Source: CAKQOE01 sp963627215 (GTDB taxonomy: Bacteria; Bacillota; Clostridia; Peptostreptococcales; Anaerovoracaceae). Taken from it: a DNA stretch of 21,810 bases. The translations under genes and the position numbers were made by a program. Under the pieces are notes generated by a model that saw nothing but the letters and a program-made list of their open reading frames with translations, made no database searches and was not told the DNA's origin. Positions 7,048 to 14,368 of this stretch are shown piece after piece; the stretch's first letter is position 1, and each line of letters starts with the position of its first letter. The stretch covers positions 1 to 21,810 of the forward strand of contig CAVGAH010000030.1 in the NCBI GenBank assembly GCA_963627215.1, read 5' to 3'.

Positions 7048-7194
7048 AAGTGAGCGCATTAAATAATTTTTTCTTGTAAATATTGCTCAATCAATGTATT
7101 CTATAACGAAGGAGCTTTTTTAGAGTGTATATTAAGTTTATATAATATGTAGTAATTTTTTATAACGAATAACTGATATGGGAGGAATTTCCGT

Positions 7195-10100
7195 ATGAAA
7201 CTGGGGATCGACGTAGGATCTACGACCGTAAAGCTCGTACTTCTCGACGATGATAACAACATAAAATATAAGCGATACGAACGCCACATGTCGAATGTAT
7301 TTGAAAAGGCGGGAGAGATGCTCGACGATCTCTGCGCCGAATACGACGGCGAAGCACACGTTACGATAACGGGCTCGGGCGGTCTGACGCTTGCAAACAG
7401 GCTAGGTATACCGTTTGAGCAGGAGGTAGTGACATGCTCGACGGCAGTTCAGGAGCTCATACCTCAGACTGACGTAGTTATAGAGCTCGGCGGCGAGGAC
7501 GCAAAGATAACATTTTACGAGGGTACTATAGAGCAGCGCATGAACGGTACATGCGCAGGCGGAACGGGAGCCTTCATAGACCAGATGGCTGTGCTGCTCA
7601 ACACCGATGCAAACGGTCTCAACGAAGCAGCGAAGCATTACAACACTATATATCCTATAGCTGCACGTTGCGGCGTTTTCGCAAAGACTGACATTCAGCC
7701 GCTCATAAATGAGGGCGCGGCGCATGAGGATCTTGCAGTTTCTATATTTCAGGCTGTAGTAAATCAGACTATCAGCGGACTTGCGTGCGGACGAACTATA
7801 AAAGGAAACGTTGCGTTCCTCGGAGGACCGCTCTCATTTATGTCTGAGCTCAGAAATCGCTTTATAGAAACTCTGCAGCTCAAGGACGAAAACGTTATAT
7901 TCCCTGACAACTCGCAGTTTTATGTAGCGATAGGCGCTGCATTAATGTCAGACAAACATCCTGTCGCGAGCATCCGCTCGCTGGCAGAAAAGATAAAGCA
8001 GCCGGGCATGGCTGAAGAATCTGAAACTAAGCATCTTCCGGCGCTTTTTGATTCTGAGGCTGATTACGAGGCGTTTAAAAAGAGGCATGAGCAGCACAAG
8101 GTAGGCAGGAAAGACATGAAAACCGCAAAGGGCGCGGCGTTCCTCGGAATAGACGCAGGATCTACGACTACAAAGGCTGCGCTTACTGACGCTGACGGCA
8201 ATCTGCTTTATACATTTTATAAAAACAACGAGGGCAACCCTGTCGAAACATCGCGTCAGATGCTCCGCGAGCTTTATTCGCTGATGCCGGACGACCTTCA
8301 CATCACATACTGTGTTACTACAGGCTACGGTGAGGGGCTTATAAAAGCGGCATTTGGAGCCGACTACGGCGAGATAGAGACTATCGCTCATTATAAAGCG
8401 GCAAGAGCATTCCAGCCTGACGTTGATTTCATCCTTGATATCGGCGGTCAGGACATGAAGTGCATAAGGATAAAGGACGGCGCTATTTACAACATCATGC
8501 TTAACGAAGCATGTTCGTCAGGCTGTGGTTCATTTATAGAAACTTATGCCAAATCTGTAAATATGAAGGTAAGCAATTTCGCAGAGGAAGCTCTGTCAGC
8601 CGACGCGCCTGTAGACCTCGGAACTCGCTGCACTGTATTTATGAACTCAAAAGTAAAGCAGGCTCAGAAGGAGGGCGCTACGATAGGCGATATTTCTGCT
8701 GGTCTGTCTTACTCTGTTATAAAGAACGCATTATATAAGGTAATAAAATTAAGAGATTCGTCTGAGGCAGGCGAGCATATTCTCGTCCAGGGCGGAACAT
8801 TTTTGAACGAAGCAGTTCTCAGGAGCATAGAGCTCGTGCTCGACAGAGAGGTGATCAGGCCTGACATTTCAGGCGTAATGGGCGCTTACGGCGCTGCGCT
8901 CATAGGCAGAGACAGATGGGACGGGAGCACGCCTTCCGGTCTTACAGGGCGCGAGGCTCTTGACTCATTTACAATGAAAAACATGCACACGCGCTGCGGA
9001 CTGTGCGAAAACAACTGCCAGCTCACTATAAGCCGCTTCAACGACGGTAGCAGGTTCATAACAGGCAACAGATGCGAGCGCGGAGCAGGACACAGCGGTA
9101 AGACTGACGACAGCCATAACCTGTTTAAATACAAGCTTAAAAGGCTGTTTGATTATGAACCGCTCAGCGAAGAGGAAGCACTGCATGGAACTGTCGGCAT
9201 ACCTCGCGTACTAAATATGTACGAAAATTATCCATTCTGGTTCACATTCTTCACTGAACTGGGCTTTCGCGTGCAGCTTTCGCCGCTTTCGTCAAAAGAG
9301 CTGTACGAAAAGGGAATGGATACCATATCATCAGATACGGCGTGCTACCCGGCAAAGCTCGTCCACGGACACGTAAAGTCTCTGATAGAATCAGGAGTAA
9401 AAGTCATATTCTACCCGAGCATCAACTACGAGATACAGGAAGACCCGGAAGCTAACAACCATTACAACTGCCCGATAGTAGCGATGTACCCGGAAGTCAT
9501 CGCAGGCAATATGGACGACCAGCTCAAGGACAACGGCGTGACATTCATACATCCGTTCCTGCCGTATTACGATGGCAAACGCTTAAAAGAGCGCCTTTAC
9601 GAGGAGCTCACGCTTAATGATTACAATGTAACAAAAGAAGAAGTCAATAATGCTGTCGCCGCCGCCAGAGCAGAGGATGCAAGATTTAAGGCAGACATAA
9701 CTGCAAAGGGCGATGAAATAATAGATCATATAGAAAAGAACAACGGACACGCTATCGTGCTTGCGGGCCGTCCGTATCATCTCGACCCTGAGATAAACCA
9801 CGGTATAGATCAGGTGATCACATCGTTCGGCTTCGCAGTCCTTACGGAATCGTCTGTTGCGGGGCGCAGCCACATAAAGAGGCCTATAAGAGTCCTCGAC
9901 CAGTGGGCTTACCATACGAGACTCTACAGAGCCGCTGACTTTGCAGGCTCAAGAGAGGATATCGACCTCATACAGCTCAATTCCTTCGGCTGCGGTCTCG
10001 ACGCTGTAACGACAGATCAGGTCGAGGAGATACTTTCAGCCAAAAACAAGCTGTACACAGTACTCAAGATAGATGAAGGCTCAAACCTCGGAGCAGCCAA

Positions 10101-11421
10101 AATAAGGATACGTTCGCTCCGTGCAGCGATAGGCGAACGTGAAGCGAACGGCATACATGCCGAGGATCATTCTGAACCGTTCGAAAGAGTCATATTTACA
10201 GAGCAGATGCGAAAGGATTATACTATCATAATCCCGCAGATGGCGCCGATGCAGTTCGATCTGCTCGAAACAGCGTTCCGCGAAGCTGGCTATAACGCTG
10301 TCGTGCTCCCGGCTGTAGATAAAAACGCCGTGGATACCGGTCTGAAGTACATAAATAACGACGCATGCTATCCGACTATCGTATCTCTCGGTCAGATCAT
10401 AAGCGCACTCCAGTCAGGACAGTTCGACCTTGACAGGACTGCAGTGATAATGACTCAGACGGGCGGCGGCTGCCGTGCAAGCAACTACATAGCGATGCTC
10501 CGCAAGGCGTTCAAATCGCTCGGAATGAAGCAGATACCTGTAGTTTCGATAAACTACGTAGGCCTTGAAAAGAACCCGGGAATGAAGCTCACTCCTAAGC
10601 TTCTTATGGGAGTTCTTTACTCTATGCTTTACGGCGACCTTTTCATGAGGCTCGTAAACGCGACAAGACCTTACGAGGCGGAGCCGGGAAGCGTTGACGC
10701 GCTTTATCATAAATGGAACGAGATAGCTCGAACTAATGTTAAAAACAGGAAGCTCGGCGAATTCAAAAAGAACGTTAAAGCTATTATCAGAGAATTTGAC
10801 GAGATACCGCTTCTTGACATAAAGAAGCCGAAGGTCGGCGTAGTAGGCGAGATACTTGTAAAGTATCATCCGAACGCCAACAACGACATAGTACATATAA
10901 TAGAAGAAGAAAGCGGCGAGGCTGTAGTTCCTGACTTGCTTGACTTCTTTATGTACAACCTGAAGAACTTCGACTTCAACTACGAAAAGATGGCAGGCTC
11001 ATACAAAACGCACTTGGTAGGCAGAGCAGGAATGAAGCTTATTTACTATTTCCGCGATATAATAAACCGCGAGCTTGATGCGAGCAGCAGATTCACATCT
11101 CCGCTCCATATAGACAAGATCGCAAAGAAGGCGGAAGCTATAACGTCTCTCGGTACTCAGTGCGGCGAGGGCTGGCTGCTTGCCGGGGAAATGACCGAGC
11201 TCATAGACAGCGGAGTTGAAAACATCGTATGTCTGCAGCCGTTCGCGTGTCTCCCTAACCATGTAACGGGAAAGGGCATGATAAAACCGCTCAGAAAGCA
11301 TAATCCGCTTTCAAACATATGCGCTATAGACTATGACCCGGGCGCGAGCGACGTAAACCAGCTCAATCGTATAAAGCTCATGATGGCTACGGCGCACAAA
11401 AACCTGGAGAAAAAGTCATAA
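7195..11421 (+). CDS. Large 2-hydroxyacyl-CoA dehydratase activase-related fusion protein (double ASKHA domain plus DUF2229/HgdB-like)
   Basis: A 1408-residue cytoplasmic protein of the BadF/BadG/BcrA/BcrD-type family. Residues 1-255 and about 315-575 are two ASKHA ATPase domains, each starting with a phosphate loop (GIDVGSTTVK; GIDAGSTTTK) and holding a second nucleotide motif (ELGGEDAK; DIGGQDMK). Each has two Cys 39 residues apart (120/159 and 440/479), the positions that hold the bridging [4Fe-4S] cluster in HgdC. Residues 601-627 hold a CxxC-x3-C...C set, then come two dehydratase-like halves with DTACYP (C717), FGCG (C933), NDACYP (C1058), GGGCRASN (C1093) and QPFACLPN. Family knowledge suggests ATP-driven low-potential electron transfer to a second iron-sulfur centre; the substrate is unknown. 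The ATG has GGGAGG nearby. No CoA-transferase or dehydrogenase gene is adjacent. Confidence 0.9.
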   Translation: MKLGIDVGSTTVKLVLLDDDNNIKYKRYERHMSNVFEKAGEMLDDLCAEYDGEAHVTITGSGGLTLANRLGIPFEQEVVTCSTAVQELIPQTDVVIELGGEDAKITFYEGTIEQRMNGTCAGGTGAFIDQMAVLLNTDANGLNEAAKHYNTIYPIAARCGVFAKTDIQPLINEGAAHEDLAVSIFQAVVNQTISGLACGRTIKGNVAFLGGPLSFMSELRNRFIETLQLKDENVIFPDNSQFYVAIGAALMSDKHPVASIRSLAEKIKQPGMAEESETKHLPALFDSEADYEAFKKRHEQHKVGRKDMKTAKGAAFLGIDAGSTTTKAALTDADGNLLYTFYKNNEGNPVETSRQMLRELYSLMPDDLHITYCVTTGYGEGLIKAAFGADYGEIETIAHYKAARAFQPDVDFILDIGGQDMKCIRIKDGAIYNIMLNEACSSGCGSFIETYAKSVNMKVSNFAEEALSADAPVDLGTRCTVFMNSKVKQAQKEGATIGDISAGLSYSVIKNALYKVIKLRDSSEAGEHILVQGGTFLNEAVLRSIELVLDREVIRPDISGVMGAYGAALIGRDRWDGSTPSGLTGREALDSFTMKNMHTRCGLCENNCQLTISRFNDGSRFITGNRCERGAGHSGKTDDSHNLFKYKLKRLFDYEPLSEEEALHGTVGIPRVLNMYENYPFWFTFFTELGFRVQLSPLSSKELYEKGMDTISSDTACYPAKLVHGHVKSLIESGVKVIFYPSINYEIQEDPEANNHYNCPIVAMYPEVIAGNMDDQLKDNGVTFIHPFLPYYDGKRLKERLYEELTLNDYNVTKEEVNNAVAAARAEDARFKADITAKGDEIIDHIEKNNGHAIVLAGRPYHLDPEINHGIDQVITSFGFAVLTESSVAGRSHIKRPIRVLDQWAYHTRLYRAADFAGSREDIDLIQLNSFGCGLDAVTTDQVEEILSAKNKLYTVLKIDEGSNLGAAKIRIRSLRAAIGEREANGIHAEDHSEPFERVIFTEQMRKDYTIIIPQMAPMQFDLLETAFREAGYNAVVLPAVDKNAVDTGLKYINNDACYPTIVSLGQIISALQSGQFDLDRTAVIMTQTGGGCRASNYIAMLRKAFKSLGMKQIPVVSINYVGLEKNPGMKLTPKLLMGVLYSMLYGDLFMRLVNATRPYEAEPGSVDALYHKWNEIARTNVKNRKLGEFKKNVKAIIREFDEIPLLDIKKPKVGVVGEILVKYHPNANNDIVHIIEEESGEAVVPDLLDFFMYNLKNFDFNYEKMAGSYKTHLVGRAGMKLIYYFRDIINRELDASSRFTSPLHIDKIAKKAEAITSLGTQCGEGWLLAGEMTELIDSGVENIVCLQPFACLPNHVTGKGMIKPLRKHNPLSNICAIDYDPGASDVNQLNRIKLMMATAHKNLEKKS

Positions 11422-11442
11422 AGAAAAAAGTCATAAAGGCGG

Positions 11443-11457
11443 CGGTCAGTACGACCG
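11443..11457 (+). other. Small hairpin in the gap before the ACT gene
   Basis: CGGTC and GACCG form a 5-bp stem around AGTAC, with outer GCGG/CCGC bases able to extend it. There is no T-run, so it is not a clear terminator. It may protect the mRNA or mark processing between the large gene and the ACT gene. Confidence 0.3.
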
Positions 11458-11500
11458 ATCCCGCTTAAAATATACAAAAGGCTGCGAAAGGAGATAAGTA

Positions 11501-11770
11501 ATGAAAGCAGTAATCACAGTTATCGGACAGGATAAGATCGGCATTATCTACAACGTGACATCAGTTCTCGCTGAGTACGACGTAAACGTTCTCGATATAA
11601 ACCAGACTATCATGCAGGAAGTATTTACAATGATAATGGTAGTGGACACTTCAAAGACACCTGTTTCATTTGAAGAGCTTCAGAAAAAGCTTGAGGAAAA
11701 AGGACAGGAAATGGGCGTTTCTATCAGGATACAGCACGAAGGCATATTCACTGCAATGAGCGAATTATAG
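11501..11770 (+). CDS. ACT domain protein (UPF0237 family)
   Basis: An 89-residue protein that is essentially one ACT domain, a small fold that usually binds amino acids or other small ligands to regulate a partner. The N-terminal half has the typical pattern of a beta strand followed by GQDKIGIIYNVTSVLAEYDVN (about residues 9-29). The ATG is preceded by AAAGGAG. Its stop TAG at 11768 overlaps the ribosome binding site of the next gene, so translation of the two is probably coupled. Genes of this family are often found directly before UPF0210 genes, as here, suggesting a regulator and partner pair. The ligand is unknown. Confidence 0.9.
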   Translation: MKAVITVIGQDKIGIIYNVTSVLAEYDVNVLDINQTIMQEVFTMIMVVDTSKTPVSFEELQKKLEEKGQEMGVSIRIQHEGIFTAMSEL

Positions 11771-11780
11771 GAGACAGAAA

Positions 11781-13139
11781 TTGATAAATTTAGATAATGT
11801 TATGAAGACTCTCCACATGTTTGAAAAGGAGAAGCTTGATATAAGGACCATTACTATGGGTATCTCACTGCTCGACTGCGCGCACTCAAACGGTGAGATA
11901 GCTCGTCAGAGAATGTACGACAAGATCACAAAAAAGGCTGAAAGACTCGTGTCTACAGGCGAAGCGATAGAAAGAGAATACGGTATTCCTATCATAAACA
12001 AGCGTATATCTGTAACTCCTGTGTCTATCGTTGCAGGCTCAAGCACTGACACTGATTACGTAGCTTTCGCTAAAATGCTTGATAAGGCTGCCGCTACGAC
12101 AGGCGTAAACTTTATAGGCGGCTTCTCTGCGCTCGTCCAGAAGGGCATGACGAAAGGCGATGAGATACTTATCCGTTCTATCCCGCAGGCGCTTGCCGAG
12201 ACTGAGCTCGTCTGCTCGTCGGTAAATGTCGGCTCTACACGTTCAGGAATAAATATGGACGCTGTAAAGCTCATGGGCGAGATAATAAAAGAAACTGCTC
12301 ATCTTACAGCTGATAAGGACGGCTTCGGCTGCGCTAAGCTGGTAGTATTTGCTAACGCTGTTGAGGACAATCCGTTCATGGCAGGCGCGTTCCACGGCGT
12401 AGGCGAGCCTGATACAGTAATAAACGTAGGCGTAAGCGGACCTGGCGTTGTAAAGGTAGCCCTCGAAGGCTGCAAGGGTCAGCCGTTCGACGTTGTCGCA
12501 GACACTATCAAAAAGGCTGCTTTCAAGGTCACAAGAATGGGTATGCTCGTTGCCAGCGAGGCTTCAAAGCGTCTCGATATGCCTTTCGGTATCGTCGATC
12601 TTTCACTCGCGCCGACTCCTGCAGTAGGCGACAGTATCGCGCGCGTTCTTGAAGAGATAGGTCTCGAATGCTGCGGTGCTCCGGGAACTACAGCTGCTCT
12701 TGCAATGCTCAATGACGCTGTTAAAAAGGGCGGCGTAATGGCTTCATCACACGTAGGCGGACTGAGCGGAGCATTTATCCCTGTCAGCGAGGACGAGGGC
12801 ATGATAGCTGCTGCAAAGTGCGGATCTATCACGCTCGAAAAGCTTGAAGCTATGACATGCGTATGCTCTGTAGGACTCGATATGATCGCAGTTCCGGGAG
12901 ACACGTCTGCATCTACTATTTCAGGAATAATCGCCGACGAGGCTGCTATCGGCGTTATAAACAACAAAACTACTGCAGTCAGGATCATTCCTGCGGAGGG
13001 CAAGGTCGTAGGTGATGAGATAGAAATGGGCGGACTGCTCGGCACTGCTCCTGTAATGCCTGTAAGCAAGTTCGGATGCGAGGACTTCGTCGCAAGAGGC
13101 GGAAGGATACCTGCACCTATACATTCTATGAAGAATTAA
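11781..13139 (+). CDS. PFL family protein, UPF0210/DUF711
   Basis: A 452-residue soluble protein of the conserved UPF0210 family, whose biochemical role is not established. Typical stretches are LDIRTITMGISLLDC near the N terminus, GAFHGVGEPDTVINVGVSGPG in the middle, and DLSLAPTPAVGDS followed by GAPGTTAAL and SSHVGGLSGAFIPVSED. The length is normal for the family. Translation starts at TTG (11781), supported by AGGAG 7 bases upstream and by the usual family beginning; an ATG at 11802 would lose conserved N-terminal residues. Only 10 bases separate it from the ACT gene, so the two form one unit and the ACT protein may regulate this one (inference). Confidence 0.9.
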   Translation: MINLDNVMKTLHMFEKEKLDIRTITMGISLLDCAHSNGEIARQRMYDKITKKAERLVSTGEAIEREYGIPIINKRISVTPVSIVAGSSTDTDYVAFAKMLDKAAATTGVNFIGGFSALVQKGMTKGDEILIRSIPQALAETELVCSSVNVGSTRSGINMDAVKLMGEIIKETAHLTADKDGFGCAKLVVFANAVEDNPFMAGAFHGVGEPDTVINVGVSGPGVVKVALEGCKGQPFDVVADTIKKAAFKVTRMGMLVASEASKRLDMPFGIVDLSLAPTPAVGDSIARVLEEIGLECCGAPGTTAALAMLNDAVKKGGVMASSHVGGLSGAFIPVSEDEGMIAAAKCGSITLEKLEAMTCVCSVGLDMIAVPGDTSASTISGIIADEAAIGVINNKTTAVRIIPAEGKVVGDEIEMGGLLGTAPVMPVSKFGCEDFVARGGRIPAPIHSMKN

Positions 13140-13168
13140 TTGAATTCACATTTCATGTGTGCTATACT
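13140..13168 (+). promoter_or_regulatory. Extended -10 promoter for the yebC-family gene
   Basis: TTGAAT (13140-13145), 17 bases and TATACT (13163-13168) preceded by TGC form an extended -10 promoter starting right at the end of the preceding gene. The spacer contains an inverted repeat CACAT-TTC-ATGTG (13147-13159), which could be an operator. Confidence 0.65.
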
Positions 13169-13212
13169 TGTCGAGGACTCAAAACAAAGAAACGAAGGAG
13201 AACAGAAATACA

Positions 13213-13941
13213 ATGGGAAGACATGGTACAATAGCAGGACGTAAAGCTGCTCAGGACGCTAAAAGAGGCGCTCTTTTTACAAAATACGCAAGAGTAATCA
13301 CTATAGCTGCCAAGGCAGGCGGAGACCCTGATTATAACGTATCACTTAAGCATGCTATCGAAAGAGCCAAGAGCATCAACATGCCTAATGATAAGATCAC
13401 TAACGCTATCAAAAAGGGTACAGGCGAGCTCGGAGGCGACGCTCTCGTAGAGGGCTCATTTGAAGGCTACGGTCCTGGCGGTGTTGCTGTTATCGTTGAC
13501 GTACTTACTGACAACAACAACAGAACTACAGCTTTTGTAAAGCACTCATTCGACAGACACAACGGCAACCTCGGTAAGCCGGGCTGCGTTTCATACATGT
13601 TCGAGAGAAAGGGTCTTATTATAATCGAAAAGACTGACGACATCGATGAAGATGCTCTCATGGAAGCAGGTATGGAAGCAGGTATGGAGGATATGGTAAC
13701 TGAAGAAGACAGCTACGAGATCTACACTTCAGTTGATGACTTCAACGCCGTTTCAGAAGCTCTTGAAGCAGCAGGCTATACTTTTGCAGAAGCTGATATC
13801 GAATATCTCCCTTCAATGGAATCAACACCATCTTCAGAATCAGAGATCAAGTCTTTAAAGAAGCTCATCGCTGACCTCGAAGATAACGATGATGTTCAGA
13901 AGGTAACTACAAACTGCGCTATCGACCTTACAGAAGAGTAA
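13213..13941 (+). CDS. YebC/PmpR family regulator or translation factor
   Basis: A 242-residue protein of the YebC/TACO1 family. Members have been described as DNA-binding regulators and, more recently, as factors that help ribosomes through difficult sequences such as proline runs. The N terminus GRHGTIAGRKAAQDAKRGAL, then FTKYARVI, AGGDPDYN and SINMPNDKI, is diagnostic, and the acidic C-terminal half contains SFEGYGPGG. The ATG at 13213 is the family start; an in-frame start at 13159 would overlap the promoter. GAAGGAG lies upstream at a rather long distance of about 12 bases. A repeated Met-Glu-Ala-Gly segment (about residues 152-161) is a small oddity. It has its own promoter, so it is probably separate from the preceding genes. 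Confidence 0.93.
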   Translation: MGRHGTIAGRKAAQDAKRGALFTKYARVITIAAKAGGDPDYNVSLKHAIERAKSINMPNDKITNAIKKGTGELGGDALVEGSFEGYGPGGVAVIVDVLTDNNNRTTAFVKHSFDRHNGNLGKPGCVSYMFERKGLIIIEKTDDIDEDALMEAGMEAGMEDMVTEEDSYEIYTSVDDFNAVSEALEAAGYTFAEADIEYLPSMESTPSSESEIKSLKKLIADLEDNDDVQKVTTNCAIDLTEE

Positions 13942-14021
13942 AAACATAAAAGAACATAAAAAATATTGTATACATAGAATTTTTATAATATATATATGAA
14001 AAATGGTGTACAATAAGATAC

Positions 14022-14204
14022 GAAAAAATGTCCTGGAGTGTTCGTTATGATTATGTAATTTAACCTACAACAAGTTCACGGGAATTCGGAGTTATGCGGC
14101 GGATCTCAAGCCTCCTGCGGGGAGGAAGTCTGAAACCTTATACAGGATACCCACCTATCGGAAAGATAGGGAGTGAATTAGTAATCAGACGGCATTTTGG
14201 GATA
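14022..14204 (+). ncRNA. ssrS: 6S RNA
   Basis: A long, rod-like RNA that binds the sigma-A RNA polymerase and copies the shape of an open promoter. The ends pair (14031-14040 with 14193-14202, with wobbles). Further helices are 14048-14053 with 14182-14187 and 14073-14079 with 14173-14179. An apical hairpin CCTCC/GGAGG sits at 14111-14125. A small hairpin CCTATC/GATAGG (14154-14170) lies on the 3' side of the central region, as in E. coli 6S. The motifs TGTTCG near the 5' end and GACGGCAT near the 3' end match the conserved 6S ends. A TACAAT (14009-14014) would start the RNA near 14021, and a run of seven T follows at 14205. The identification is by structure and motif, without a covariance search. 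Confidence 0.85.
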
Positions 14205-14220
14205 TTTTTTTAGCTTTTAA

Positions 14221-14258
14221 CAGGAAATATCTTCATGTATTTCCTGCGGCGACCGCAG
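14221..14258 (+). promoter_or_regulatory. Overlapping hairpins in the fhs leader
   Basis: Hairpin I pairs CAGGAAATA (14221-14229) with TATTTCCTG (14238-14246). Hairpin II pairs CTGCGG (14244-14249) with CCGCAG (14253-14258). They share three bases, so their outer pairs exclude each other. They lie between 6S RNA and fhs and could form a terminator or processing region for 6S, or a control element for fhs. The rest of the gap to 14368 is AT-rich with a weak TATAAA at 14312. Confidence 0.35.
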
Positions 14259-14368
14259 CTATATTTATTGGAATATATTGCGGCATTACTCATGAATGTA
14301 ATTTGAATATATATAAATTGTGATTTTTATCGCTTTACTTGAAGAACTGAACGTAAAAGGAGAAAAAA

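Noticed and set aside
12479..13069. Long antisense frames inside several genes, for example 196 codons here
   Set aside because: Codon bias in the real genes keeps the opposite strand open. The products are low in complexity and lack start signals.
14031..14204. A tetrahydrofolate riboswitch controlling fhs
   Set aside because: The element is too long, and its closing helix, apical hairpin and small 3'-side hairpin match 6S RNA. I could not find the THF aptamer core.
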